Source: Astropecten irregularis (taxonomy: Eukaryota > Echinodermata > Asteroidea > Paxillosida > Astropectinidae). Taken from it: DNA of 64,000 nucleotides. Below are positions 10,933 to 21,944 of this stretch, one piece after another. Positions within the stretch are counted from its first letter, which is position 1. The number at the start of each line of letters is the position of its first letter. The notes below the pieces were generated by a model, which saw nothing but the letters and a program-made list of their open reading frames with translations, did not search any database and had not been told where the DNA came from. The stretch covers positions 2,728,001-2,792,000 of the forward strand of contig OZ020244.1 of assembly GCA_963971285.1 (NCBI GenBank). Reading direction: 5' to 3'. A program made the position numbers and the translations under genes.

Positions 10933-11037
10933 CGTACTGGCAGGCATTACCCCAGTAGCCAAACCTACAGTTACAGGAGGGCGATTCAGGGACACATGTC
11001 CCTCCGTTTAGGCAGGGGGACGCCGAACAATCGTCTT
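10933..11037 (-). CDS. CUB/LDLa/EGF receptor, first EGF-like repeat (exon 7)
   Basis: This encodes residues about 338-372 with six cysteines (CSASPCLNGGTC, SPSCNC, GNAC). It is 105 nt and phase 1-1. The acceptor is TTTCAACTAAAG and the donor is TACG/GTAAGC. Its front half is nearly the same as that of exon 8, so these two EGF exons probably arose by exon duplication. An F7 MITE ends only 17 bp from the donor. Confidence 0.85.
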
Positions 11038-11099
11038 CTTTAGTTGAAAAAAAGACACAAAGAAGTTGTTAGGAGGGTCTGAAGCTCTCGATCCTTATT

Positions 11100-11230
11100 A
11101 TTTTTTTATTGAAGGCTAAATGGTCAGAGTTAGGTGGGCCTTACGTTTCAATCCTAGCAGAATCTTTCTCTAATCTTTAGCCTTCGATAAAGATCCTGCT
11201 ATGATGGAAACGCATCAGGCCCTCCTAACT
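11100..11230. repeat. GATCCT repeat units, head to head
   Basis: AGAGTTAGGTGGGCC...CCTAGCAG is followed by an inverted unit (GATCCTGCTATGATGG ... CAGGCCCTCCTAACTC). It is the same family as the array at 38502. Confidence 0.65.
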
Positions 11231-11592
11231 CCAAACATTTTATAAATTTCAGGTCATTATTTTGGCTGACAAGCAGTTTGCAGCAGCAAATTACTTGGAT
11301 TTTTCATAAATATTCATAAAGTAATTTACATATGAAAGAATGAACACTCATGCATAGCATTATTTGAATTAAGCATAAGGCAGTAATAAACAGATAGTTT
11401 TGCGCGAAAGACAAATCAGAATTTTTTCAGGGCCTTTCCAGGATGGGTAGAAAATTCAAGGATTTTCCCGGTTTTCCAGGAGGCGGTTGAACCCTGGAAC
11501 CCTGGAACTCTGGGAACCCTGGAACTCTGGGAACCCTGGAACCCTAGAACCAAAGATTTGAGCTTCAAATCAAGGAAGTGGGAAAAACGTAC

Positions 11593-11733
11593 CGTGACAT
11601 ATGTCAGTTGGACTGCCTTTCACTTCGTCAGAGCCGTCACCACAGTTGTCACGCGAGTCACACGTTAGCGAGGTGCTGATGCAACGGTGGTTCTTGCAGT
11701 AGAAATAGTCACGCTCACAGACACCAAACGAAA
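11593..11733 (-). CDS. CUB/LDLa/EGF receptor, LDL-receptor class A module (exon 6)
   Basis: This encodes residues about 291-337, one LDLa module with six cysteines (CERDYFYC, HRCI, LTCDS, DNCGDGSDE, ICH). The calcium-binding acidic cluster D-x-x-D-N-C-G-D-G-S-D-E is intact, so the fold should be functional as a ligand-binding module. The gap between DGSDE and the last Cys is longer than usual. It is a 141-nt phase 1-1 exon, acceptor CTTCTCACAG, donor CACG/GTACGT. Confidence 0.88.
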
Positions 11734-11778
11734 CTGTGAGAAGATAATAATAATATGACACATTTATATTTCGCTTAA

Positions 11779-12229
11779 AGGGCTTGTACAACATTGGTAA
11801 CAAACCAAAACAGAAATGTTCGCAGATTTACGTATAACATAACAGGTATAAAGACGGTAATGGTAGAAACATACTGTGAAAAATGTTCTGTCTAAAATAC
11901 CGTATTTATCCAGAAAAGAGTAAAACCAAACACCAAAACAGTTTTGATCTTGGAAAGATAAAAAATGGGACAGCTTTTCCCACAAATGTTGCCGTAACAA
12001 TGGGAGACTTTTGGAGAGTCGGTCTTGAGTCAACAGCGCACGCGCACGCAATACAACGTGCGCATGCTCACAATTGCGCAAGCTCTCCCATTGTGATGGT
12101 TTTTCCGCTGTTTTCTTCAAAGATCAATTGAGCTGAAAATTTCACAGGTTTGTTTTTATTCCATGAAAAATCAAATTATCAACAGACCACAGCTGTTCTA
12201 TCAACTTTACCAAAGTATAAAATTACCTT
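11779..12229. mobile_element. TTAA-family MITE
   Basis: It is flanked by TTAA at 11775 and 12230. It begins AGGGCTTGTACAACATTGGT and ends ACCAAAGTATAAAATTACCT. It shares internal blocks (for example ATGGTAGAAACATAC) with the copies at 25823 and 45038. The open frames across it are not genes. Confidence 0.7.
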
Positions 12230-12462
12230 TTAAAGAGGCCTTGTCTAGGAGGTCATTTGAATCTAAAGTGTGCTCATACAGCAATGCTGAAGCAATGGAA
12301 TTGACAGCATGTGTCCCACAATAACATATCTGGACGTTCTCAAGAAGGACGCACCAGCGTGTAAAGCACCAGCGAGCTGGCCGGAAGTATTGAAAACCGG
12401 AATGACTGGAAGCGACGATGGAAGGCTCGTCTGAGGACGACCTAGAGAGGAATAATACTCAC

Positions 12463-12669
12463 CAGGTTGTTTGAAGGCAGTGAATTCCAGATTCAGCGTG
12501 ACGGCCGCATCATGAGTAACCCCCTCCCAGCACCAGCGAATGTACATGGACGACTGGCTGGACGTCCTGACAGTACGGTCTTCCAAGGTTCCATTGTAGA
12601 GAAGGGTAGAGTGGGATGTCAACCCGTCCCTTATCTGAATGGGGCAGCTGGTGGGCGAGGTATTTTGGA
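12463..12669 (-). CDS. CUB/LDLa/EGF receptor, second CUB-like region, C-terminal half (exon 5)
   Basis: This encodes residues about 222-290. The pattern SCPIQIRDGL ... RTVRTSSQSSMYIRWCW ... VTLNLEFTAF follows the second half of a CUB domain (C, strand, DG, then the SS-x-x-x-x-I strand and a final F-x-A-x turn). Only two cysteines are present and the usual Cys-Gly is missing, so it is a divergent CUB. Several N-x-S/T sites suggest glycosylation. It is 207 nt and phase 1-1, acceptor GTCTGTGAACAG, donor CCTG/GTGAGT. The domain name is inference; exon status is well supported by splice sites and phase. Confidence 0.72.
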
Positions 12670-12832
12670 CTGTTCACAGACAAAGACAAAAGCAAATTGA
12701 GTGAGCCCTATTTTTAACAGTAGCCTTCTCCGCGTTGCATCAAATCTTTGAATCATCCAGTTAGAATTACAAATCCAGTTTGACGAAACTAGTAATCACA
12801 GTTTCGTTAACATACTGTATTTATAAATCCAG

Positions 12833-13110
12833 AGGTGCTGTGGCCTAGTGGTCTGGCGTGTCATACTCAAGATCTTGTGGTCAATCTACTGATTGCGGGT
12901 TCGAATCCAACCACGGGCCTTAGTGGTCTTGTGGTGTTGTACTCAAGATCTTGTGGTCAATCTACAGGTTGAGGGTTCGAATCCAGCCATGGGTTGTGGT
13001 GCCTGCATCCTTGGGCAAGATGCTTTGTCACATATTGCTTCTCTTTACCAAGGTGTAAATGGGTACCTGTGACGGTAGAGATGGCTTTGTGCTTGATTAG
13101 CCTTTGTTAG
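12833..13110 (+). mobile_element. tRNA-derived SINE
   Basis: It has an A box TGGCCTAGTGG (12841) and a B box GGTTCGAATCC (12898). A second, A-box-less tRNA body with another B box lies at about 12970. Then comes a non-tRNA tail (CCTTGGGCAAGATGCTTTG, AAATGGGTACCTGTGACGG) of a type common in marine invertebrate SINEs. No cloverleaf can be closed, so it is not a functional tRNA. Confidence 0.75.
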
Positions 13111-13433
13111 AATAGTGGCAAAAACAACTTGGGCTTTGATCATTGAAGGTGGACGGCGAGGTTAAGAACACATCGCCTGCATTCACATTCATTCAGCTAA
13201 CGCAACATTTTCCACCATTTTTAATTGACTGGTTCCCAGTCTACTGTAGGGTTTGGGGCACAGTACCAACTGTTTGGTCTAAACCTCTTACTGCTGCTGA
13301 TGCCACTGGCCATAGTTTTTGTACTTGACATCAATGATGAGGGGACTGGCAACTAGTCTACTAAACGTATTTGGTACTGAAAGCAGGAATCGGATGATAG
13401 AGGGCGTTTATGATACACTTCCGTCAAATTCTA

Positions 13434-13672
13434 AGGGCGTTTACAAACGGAGGCTCAGGCTCCGTCTCAGGCTCCGGCTCCATTTCGTGAATCCATTCTG
13501 AAATAACGGGTATCAAAATAGAGGCTTTTTGCTGCGGTTCTGAAGTAGATTCTCTAGTTTGAAAGGAAAACAAAGCTTCAGCTTCAATGAAAAACCACAA
13601 CCTGTATTTTCAGCATGAGGATGTCAGAGCTGGAGCCTGAGTATGAGCCTCCATTTTGTAAATGCCATCAGA
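13434..13672. mobile_element. F6 MITE
   Basis: The ends are GGGCGTTTACAAACGGAGGC and GAGCCTCCATTTTGTAAATG. The core AGTAGATTCTCTAGTTTGAA matches the copy at 8398. Confidence 0.75.
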
Positions 13673-13745
13673 TACGTAACGTTGCAACATCCACACACCT
13701 ATGAATGTAGATGGGAACTTCTTTACTGAGGCTTAATATACTTAC

Positions 13746-13892
13746 TGAAGGCAGTAACAGTGATCCTCATATCGGATGCGGCTTCAATGTAATAGAGTCC
13801 ATCGAAGAATGTGGATGTGACTGCGGCTGGCAGAGGAGCAACTGGATGGCTGACAGAGCCAAAGCCACTATTGATGTTCGGCTTGTCTGAAT
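13746..13892 (-). CDS. CUB/LDLa/EGF receptor, second CUB-like region, N-terminal half (exon 4)
   Basis: This encodes residues about 173-221 (SDKPNINSGFGSV ... FFDGLYYIEAASDMRITVTAF). It has no cysteine. The final I-x-V-x-A-F resembles the central strand of a CUB, and exon 5 supplies the rest. It is a 147-nt phase 1-1 exon, acceptor TGATCTACAG, donor TTCA/GTAAGT. It could instead be a linker unrelated to CUB. Confidence 0.72.
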
Positions 13893-14120
13893 CTGTAGAT
13901 CAATAATAGTAATCAAGACTGGAACATATAGTCAAGATTATGGCTATGGCTAGGTTTGTGTGCTTGTCTGCAACTGTTATATAGATCATAGACTCTATAG
14001 AACAATGCCATTAGCAACAGCCATAGCTGTAGCCACAAGCCATTAATTCAGACAAGGCTACTTCAGACATCTAAAAATAGTGAAAAGTCTTAAAACAGTT
14101 TTTGTTTTTATCTTTCTCTG

Positions 14121-14441
14121 TAAGGGGAGAAATTTAAATACTGGTCGGGGCCCAGTCACTGACAAGCCTGGCCAGGCCCAGGCTTTGCTTATGCTCTGCA
14201 GCTTCTGTAATCCAACTTTGGTCATGGGCAGCACACTGTATCCATTTGAAGCTGAACAATAGCCACATCTCAGACTTGATGTGGGCAAGACTTCAGTCTG
14301 GGAAAGCCATCCAGTGGCCTAACTGTGTTGATTCTAAGCAGCTCTGTTGTATTGAAGTTCAGAGCTAGCAAAAGGATGTTTCCAGGCCAGGCCAGGCTTT
14401 TCAAAGGCTGGGTCTGGACAGTATTCAAGTTTTTCTCTTTC
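14121..14441. mobile_element. F1 MITE, complete, next to an exon
   Basis: It runs from AGGGGAGAAATTTAAATACT to ACAGTATTCAAGTTTTTCTC with about 50-bp imperfect inverted ends. Its right edge lies about 30 bp from the donor of the exon at 14471-14675. Confidence 0.75.
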
Positions 14442-14470
14442 TTTGGATGGCTGAATCTTGGATGGCTTAC

Positions 14471-14675
14471 ACAAATAGACATCTCCAAGGTCTCTGTACT
14501 CCGTGGCAGTGAGGTACTTGAACTTGGCCTGGAAACCCCGGAATGTTGCATCATCAATCCGAGCCGGCTGCACATGTAGTTTGAGCCAGACCATCCCCCC
14601 GATATTGCTGACAACGTCAGGTCTCCTACATCCGCAGTAATTGTCGTGCTTGTCCATGGTTGATCCTGAGTATAT
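14471..14675 (-). CDS. CUB/LDLa/EGF receptor, CUB domain second half (exon 3)
   Basis: This encodes residues about 105-173, completing the first CUB: IYSGSTMDKHDNYCG, RRPDVVSNIGGMVWLKLHV and FRGFQAKFKYLT are the expected DG-x-x-CG, SxG-x-x-L-x-V and GF-x-A-x-F blocks. The exon starts in phase 0, matching the phase-0 donor of exon 2, and ends in phase 1 (TTTGT/GTAAGC), matching exon 4. This phase switch is the only one in the gene and marks an intron inside the CUB fold. F1 elements lie close on both sides. Confidence 0.85.
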
Positions 14676-14734
14676 CTGCCAGAGAAATCAACAACCCAAG
14701 AGTTTATCGTGGCTTCTTTCCAAGTTTGGATTTA

Positions 14735-15005
14735 GATAAGGGTCTAATACTGGTCGGGCCAGCACCATTGAAAAGCCTGGCCAGGACTCCAGGTCTGAAA
14801 TCCTCCTCTTGTCAGCCCTGAACTTCCCTACAATATACCTGCTTCAAATCAATCAAGCCTGGCTTTTGGCTACTGTCCATGATCAGTGTAAACTCAACCT
14901 GTCAATTGGGTTAGTGCCAACTATGATCCAGGACAAAGCAGGGGCTTGAAGTTGACAGTTCAAGGTTTAGGGATTATAGAAGCCCAAGACCCCAGTCAAA
15001 GCCCA
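14735..15005. mobile_element. F1 MITE fragment
   Basis: It begins AAGGGTCTAATACTGGTCGG and contains TTGAAAAGCCTGGCCAGGAC and GGATTATAGAAGCCCAAGAC. The right end is lost. It lies about 60 bp from the acceptor of exon 3. Confidence 0.6.
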
Positions 15006-15791
15006 GATGGTGGACAAAGAACTATTTTCCTTGTATACCACACGTGGAACTCTTTCCCTGTACATGTTTTTTGTTTATCCAACAACCATGACTGCTGCAT
15101 GTTAAGAGGAATGGTAATTCCTACATAAAACTTCAGCTTCAAGCCTTGTTTGGAGCACGTTTGGGGCAAACATGAAGACAAAAATGACAACTCTACATGT
15201 ACAGTAGATCAAACTGTCCGTAACCCATTCTGCCAGGGTTTTGTTTTCACTGGCCAGGATTATTAGACACCGATTCACACAGAGTTCATCTGGCCGGGTC
15301 ATGTATGCAGGGATATTGGCCTAAACAATGCGGTCAATCAATGGTTGAATATGGCCGGACAACAGCACAAATTCCTGGCCAAGGTAATTGGTGTCACCAC
15401 ATCTGTGTTTGAGGCTCACAGATTGCGCTAGGCTCAAAAAAGACGATCATTTCAAATGCAAATCAAGAGTTAGTTTCACCACAATCAGCCCATTTTAGGT
15501 GACAATGAAGGTTCATTGAACCTCTCCTTCCAGACAATACCCTCCTGAGGACGAACAGAGCACACTGTTCCGAACGTCAAGATAATACCTACGGTTCTTC
15601 TCAGAACCACACACTCTCACAGAAGAGATTACATGGTGTCACCGCAAACTTACCTTCATTTATACCCCCATTCAATGCAATTCAATGGAAATTAACAACA
15701 CAACCATCACATTGATGCAGCATATACTGAGGAAGTTCTGCTAATGCTACGATAGATGCTTCCCAGGCAGAAGGGGTTAACAATCACTTAC
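15006..15791. other. Receptor intron 2 remainder
   Basis: Unique-looking sequence with no exon, RNA gene or repeat family that I recognise. Confidence 0.4.
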
Positions 15792-16018
15792 CGAGAGATA
15801 GTCCATGGTCTGTGTGTCGCAACCATCAGGTAGTTCATACTGGCTGCTCAGATGGAAATCGTCGAATGTTAACTGAATGTACTTAGTCTGGTCGTCCGGG
15901 ATCAGGGCAAACCAGCAAACGTAGGCCTCAGGAAGCTTGGGATATGAGGACGGGAAGGAATTCGAAGAGAAGACCCCTTCTCGGTTGGAGGAATTGATGT
16001 TGATTGTGACATTGCAAT
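15792..16018 (-). CDS. CUB/LDLa/EGF receptor, CUB domain first half (exon 2)
   Basis: This encodes residues about 29-104. DCNVTIN is the first CUB cysteine, VFSSNSFPSSYP is the canonical G-x-x-x-SP-x-YP block, YVCWFALIP holds the second cysteine, and IQLTFDDFHL ... GCDTQTMDYLS is the conserved acidic strand with the third cysteine. The acceptor is CTTGTTTCAG (phase 1) and the donor is CTCTCG/GTAAGT (phase 0). The mature protein therefore begins with a CUB immediately after the signal peptide. Confidence 0.88.
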
Positions 16019-16104
16019 CTGAAACAAGACAACAAAAATGATAATAGATGTTAACTCTAACCCTCTGCAGTATCCCACACATTAGCACAATCTCCACAGG
16101 GGGA

Positions 16105-16290
16105 ATGGATCATAAACCAACTATCACACAAACCACACTGTGGTATATTGTGGTATTCAGGATACCACAGGAAAAACCATGTGTGGTAGACTGTGGTATG
16201 GAGGTAGGTTAAGACACGACCAATATAGTATTCTTGAGGTTGCAGGTTCGAATCCCACTCCAGTAAATTGTCTTTATTTACATGTACCTT
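16105..16290 (+). mobile_element. ACCAC repeat plus SINE fragment
   Basis: The left part (CACACTGTGGTATATTGTGG) matches repeats at 20041, 53165 and 56860. The right part carries a B box (GGTTCGAATCC, about 16244) and matches the SINE seen inverted at 27233 and 50250 (CACTCCAGTAAATTGTC). Confidence 0.6.
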
Positions 16291-16296
16291 TCAATG

Positions 16297-16611
16297 ACCT
16301 TTTAAAAAGCCTGGCCAGGCCTGGGCATTTAGGCTTGAAATCCTCCTTTTCCTAGCTTTGCACGTCAATACAACAGAGCTGCTAACATGGCTTAGAATTA
16401 ATATAGCCAGGCCACTGGATGACTTTCCCAGTCCTGCCCACATCAAGTCTGAGATGTGGCTATTGTTCAGCTTCAAATGTACAGTGTATACAGTGTACTG
16501 CCCATGACCAAAGTTGGATTACAGAAGCTGCAGAGCCTGAGCAAAAACCAGGCATGGCCAGACTTTTCAATGGCTGGACCAAACCACTATAAAAGTTTCT
16601 CCCCTTACGTA
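16297..16611. mobile_element. F1 MITE
   Basis: It contains TTAAAAAGCCTGGCCAGGCC, AGCTTCAAATGTACAGTGTA and a right end TATAAAAGTTTCTCCCCTTA. Confidence 0.7.
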
Positions 16612-17911
16612 ATATTGTTTTATTTGTGCTTACAGTGTTGTTGGTGTACCTATCACATGATGTGATAAGATTGCACAATAGTACTGGTGCATTATCAACA
16701 ATATGAGCTAAGCATACAGGTAAACATAAGAAAGGTCAACAAATAAATCTGTTGTTCAAATGCTTCCCAGAAATCATGCATCAAGCATCAAGTACTTTTT
16801 TCCCTACATAACATGTTTTGTCAATAAACCCGGCGGACATATTTCGAGGTCAAACTGCCTAGGTATGGGTCACACTGTTATTGTGATATGGAAATGTTTT
16901 TCCTGTATGTTTCATCCGTGGTTTCCTATCAAACAGGAAAAGAATCACAAAGTGCAAAAACATGTGCAAAGCTAAGACCAACTTCCGCTATTCTACCTTA
17001 TTTTGCTAGTACCTTATTTGGTATTCTCTCCATTTTATACCATAAAATTTTCTCAAATGTTCTGTTATTTTAGGTCTATTATCATGCAACCTAAATGTAA
17101 GAAACGGTATATGGGGAATGACCATAGACATACATGTATATTAAAATTACTAGAGTGCTAGCTCTTTGTTCTCTGTGCGTAGCCGATTTGAAGCCGTCCA
17201 GGGCGCAGCCATTTTGAATTTGAGTGCATGTCAAAAAAACTTTGCATGGAATGCCTTTCGAAGAATGCAAGTCCTCTAAATGCAACAAGCGGATTTTGGC
17301 TGTACTGGGCTTCAATAACGCACCTGTATAGAACACAACAAACACAGATATGCAAATAGACGTACAAAAGACATACATGTACAAAGTTGTGTGTTTTCCA
17401 TAGGTTTATGCACAAACATGGATGCGCCCAGCAGGCATCACTCTGTGCATGGAGCTAGAGCTCCAGTCATTTTAATATAACTCTATGGGAATGACTCAAA
17501 GATCAAGAGGATGTGGCTTTCGCAAGTTGTTACATGTAAAATTTAAAAAGATTTAGTACATTAACCCTAACAGTGCAAAATGCTTTCCATTTCTAGGTAC
17601 CATATACTAAATCTTACTATTTAGTATTTTGTAGTACTGTCAGAATGAGATTGTAAAGAGTACCCAGTACTACAAAGTACTATTTTTGTATGAAATCCAA
17701 ATACCTCGAGTACCGATTACTACAGCATACTACTTGTAGTAATTTTTAGTATTTGGTGCTTTTAGGGTTTTAAAACACAAACCACATCTAGGTAGGCCTA
17801 AACCTTATCCATGACTTGCAATATTCACCAAAACTATCCAGTTGAAAGTTCATGAAATCAAAACTGATGTCAATACCGGTAATAGTTACTTGTTTAGCTT
17901 GTTCCACTTAC

Positions 17912-17996
17912 CTATACTTAAAACACTCTTGCAGTAAAAAATTGACGTTAGAAGCACGGACAAGCAGAAAAGCCGCAATTGTCTTGTGACATGCAT
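17912..17996 (-). CDS. CUB/LDLa/EGF transmembrane receptor, first coding exon with signal peptide
   Basis: The first 28 residues begin MHVTRQLR and continue with a hydrophobic run (LFCLSVLLTSIFYC), a typical secretory signal. The donor ATAG/GTAAGT is phase 1, and the split Asp codon joins exactly to the CUB cysteine of exon 2. Across the ten exons the frame stays open for 505 residues: signal peptide, CUB (about 29-172), divergent CUB-like region (173-290), LDLa (291-337), EGF x3 (338-447), transmembrane helix and start of a cytoplasmic tail. This is a cell-surface receptor or adhesion protein, with the CUB and LDLa modules expected to bind protein ligands. I do not recognise a named orthologue. 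The start exon is the least certain part: another frame is also open here, but its phase would not fit exon 2. Confidence 0.62.
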
Positions 17997-18204
17997 TGTC
18001 TTCTGTTGGCAAAGTGCACAAAAACAACACATTATTTACATGTAAGAAATCAGGGCATCGTAAAGCATTGAACACCAGTTCATTGACCCTGCACAAAAAA
18101 CAAAGTGCAAAATGTGAAGAACTGTATTCTAGAAAATGAGTCCCAAAGTCAACTAAATCAGCTGTTCAGTCAAAAAAAGTTGAGTCAAATCAGTTAGTTT
18201 GAGT

Positions 18205-18625
18205 TAGTGCTGGGCTTTTTATCCGGTTATAGGTCAAACGACTCGTAAAATTCTGATTACAAATTTTCACTAACCGTTAACCGAAACTGAGGGGAAAAAC
18301 AGAGACCGACTTTTGGCTCATGCTCACAACCCAAAAAGTGTAAACTGTAGAACTTCAGTCAGTTAATATTTTGGCAATTTTGTCAAATTAAAAATACGCT
18401 TTTCACAAACTGGATCTAAAAGAAACATTGTATGTACTTGATCTACAGTAAATGTTCCTAATAAACAACATCGTAAAAAGCATTCCGAAAGTGACGATCA
18501 CATTGAAGACGTAATAGCACATGTCACGCATGTCACACGTGATTACATAGGTTCACCCTTAACCTAATTTTTTTTGCAATCAGTAACCGGATATGAAATT
18601 ACCCGATTTTGCACAGCACTAGTTT
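18205..18625. mobile_element. TIR element (TAGTGCTGGGC ends)
   Basis: The left end is TTAGTGCTGGGCTTTTTATC. The right end on the other strand is CTAGTGCTGTGCAAAATCGG. Inner matches are ATCCGGTTATAG and the complement of AGTAACCGGAT. Non-coding. Confidence 0.6.
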
Positions 18626-20533
18626 GAGTTTAATCAAATTATGGCTTGTCAGTGGCTGGGGCCGACCAGTATTTAAATTTCTCCCCTTACAGAGAAAGAT
18701 AAAAGTATGAGCAATGAAAGTAATAAGCACTACAAACTTCTTATCAACCAAAATAATGACCTGAAAACAATGCTTAGAGTTTATAAGGACCTACATGTAT
18801 GTGTACATGTACTGTACATATGCATGTGTATCCTCATTCTTTAGAAATCGGACCCCTCCCAACAAATATCTTACTCTCACTTCAAAATTGAAACAATATT
18901 CTCAACACAAAAAACACAGGGTCCTCTTTTACAACAAACATTGTTTATCAGCAGCAGATCAACTGCTGCTCTGAATTTGGTCAACAATTTGTAAACAAGT
19001 GCTCGCAAGTAATGTTGACTGTTTCTGGGCTTTGGTACGATAAGAGTAGAATTTTGTACAAAGGTCGTCAATGTGGATGCCGATGCTACTGCTTATTTAA
19101 TCAATTAAGCTAGGTGCGTTGTAAAGAAGGGGAATTAATGATTATTATCCGTTCCTTATTAAAAATTGGAGATAATTCGGTTTCCACAATAAGTGCTTAG
19201 CAATAGCAGAATTTGTTTGTAATAGTGGTCGTTTGTTATAGAGAACAATGTTCAGCAGGCCTATAGGCCTACATTGTACATGTACATACAAATTGGGTGC
19301 CAAGGATGATGTTTGGTATGTTTGTTAGTAGTTCAGCGTTACACTGAACATGTACACGTATGTACATGTACATGCATCTATGTACATGTATACTAATACC
19401 AAAAGTAGGAAAGTGTGCACTTTTACAGAACAACAAACAAATATTCAGAAATAACTTGTTACAATCAAGTAGGGACTGCAAACCCAAACTGCATGTCAAC
19501 CAAGTAGTGTGTCAACCACTCTACTGATGCGGTTCTCTTATGTACAACTGACACACTAATACATTTAATACACATATACACGTATCATTCCTTAATTTTT
19601 TCAGAATGTATCTTAGCCACAGTATCACACTTCAAATTTCTGAAAATCTTACGTCTGGATTTTGATGGGCTCAGCATGAAGATAGCAAAGTTTACTTACA
19701 ATTTATTACAGGTCTGCAACACTATGGACGGATGCATGTATCGTACACAACAGCTATACAGTACAGTACATGTACATGTGTCCTGGTTAAACCTACAATG
19801 GGATTTTGTATCTTATCTACATGTACATGATGTATAATGGCCAAGTTACAAAGTACAGTTTAAAATGCTGCACAGCTACAAGGTGTGTCAAAGTACGTTT
19901 AATTATCAGTCCAGTGTAAATTGATACCGGTAAATCAGTTGTTGAAGGAATGACACAAATTTGCTACACCCTAAAATATGCACCTACCAAACAAGACAAG
20001 AGCTGCTTACCAGACATTACCAACATTTCCACAGGGACTGGACCACATATTACCACACAAACCACACTGTGGTGTATTGTGGTATTCAGGATAAATCAAT
20101 ATTATTATTATTTGTATTATATAATGTACACCTCCAAATTGAAAGACTAAAATCAACAAAAAACAAATTTCTGCATTTTGCAGAATGATGTAAAATGTGA
20201 CACCATTCGTTCAATTCACAGCCAATTACTAGCTCAGCCGTTGAAATGGACACCAATTGCCAAAATTTTCCAACAAATAGCAATATCATATCATTAATTT
20301 ATATGCAGTGTGAACTTGCCACACACACACACAAATTAAATAAAAAAAGAAATGAATAAATAAATTTCCATAAATAAACTTGTCCAAGCCGAGCAAAAGT
20401 CTGAATTCAAAACGCGGGGGTTCAGGAATACAAAATGAAACAAAATGATTAAATGTCATTTATTCAAGATTACATTCTATTAATAAATTGCAGAATATAG
20501 AATTGTGCTTCTGATGTAAATCACAAAGCACAA

Positions 20534-21072
20534 GTAAACCCCTCAAAAAAGTTCTGCAACTCAAGTTTGAGGGATGATGTCTTTTTTGAAACTGTATGAA
20601 CGGTGAAACTGGTATCATTGGAAAACATGATTATTCCTCTTTACATTGATGTGTTATCTGTTATGCTTATGTAATCGTGGAATGTACAGTCCTGATAAAT
20701 ATGCAGCAAATCTGCAATGTCCAAAATGAAATGTTGCAAAATTTGTTGTTTTCACTAGTGAATTCCCAATCGTTTCAAGGATAGACTGGGTCTGATTAAT
20801 GGTGTTGATGCGCTGATGTGTAAAAGCACGGTGCAAACATGGTGTATTCTCATTTGCATTTTGCAACATTTCACTTTTGACTTTGCCTTTTATTCAGGAG
20901 AAATGCACATTCCAATTTCCGTGATTACATAATCACAACAGATGACACATCATTGTAAAGAGGAATAATGAAGCTTTCCAATGATACCAGTTTCACAATT
21001 TAAAGATCAGTAAAAAAAATATATATATCATCCCTCAAACTTGAGTAGCAGAACTTTTTTGAGGGGTTTAGT
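20534..21072. mobile_element. TA-flanked MITE with arms over 100 bp
   Basis: The left arm starts AACCCCTCAAAAAAGTTCTG and contains CAAGTTTGAGGGATGATG and AACTGGTATCATTGGAAA. The right arm carries the inverse (TTTCCAATGATACCAGTTTC ... CATCCCTCAAACTTGAG ... CTTTTTTGAGGGGTT). TA flanks both ends. The interior is non-coding. Confidence 0.75.
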
Positions 21073-21399
21073 TCCCCTAGAAATTTCTTGTGAATTTTTT
21101 GTCCATAAATTATGGAATACTGTATTCCCACAAGGCCAAAGCTACAAATTTTCTTTCTCCATCATTTAAATGGAGAATATGAACCGTGAAGTCCGCTTTC
21201 TATTTTTTGTTTGATAAAAAATCACTGGCCCGAGACTGTAACCATGACCTTACTTTGTATTGTGTGGTGCACAGTTTGTAATTTCCTTAAGTGCTGAAAT
21301 TTACAATGGTTTCCTGAGCACTACTGTGCATGTACTGTGCTGTACGTTCCTGAGTTGACCTTAATATCAAGGTAGGGCATTTGAAGGGCTATTCAATCA

Positions 21400-21690
21400 A
21401 ATACCCATGTACATGTACATTGTGTACATGTTAGATGTGCCTGTTATACATGTGTACATAATTATGTAAAATTGTAAAATGTACACTATATACAAGTGTA
21501 CAACTGTACAACGTATCATTGTATACATGTGTTTTCCAATGTACTGTACAATATGCATACAAACTGTGTACATGTGAACATGTAAAACTGTATACATCTA
21601 AACATGCAATAATGCACACAAAGTCAATGTAAGGTCTACATACATGTACATGTACATGTACTACATACGTGTACACAATGTATACATTCA
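21400..21690. repeat. TACATG/TGTACA-rich low-complexity tract
   Basis: It contains dense short palindromes such as ATGTACATGTACAT and GTGTACATG. Similar bursts occur at 18795, 19270-19390 and 19750-19830. Open frames here (Met/Tyr/Cys/His rich) are composition artefacts. Confidence 0.7.
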
Positions 21691-21944
21691 GGAAGTGTTC
21701 ACATGTATTTTCAACAATTCCATGCATTCCAAATTTGACTACAATCATTTCACCATAGCCTGGCAGGCATTCTTTTTTATAACAGCAATAAATAAAGAAA
21801 AATTTACTTCATTGGGCTTCACAGCTTACAAAACATGTAAAGAATTTGTCCTCCTACCATAAATTCAAATGACCATATTTATAAATAGCAATGGTATTAA
21901 ATAGCAATGGTATTTATAATCAGTGTACCATGACACTGCACAAA

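Noticed and set aside
12838..12910. Functional tRNA gene
   Set aside because: A and B boxes are present, but the acceptor and anticodon stems cannot be closed and a SINE tail follows.
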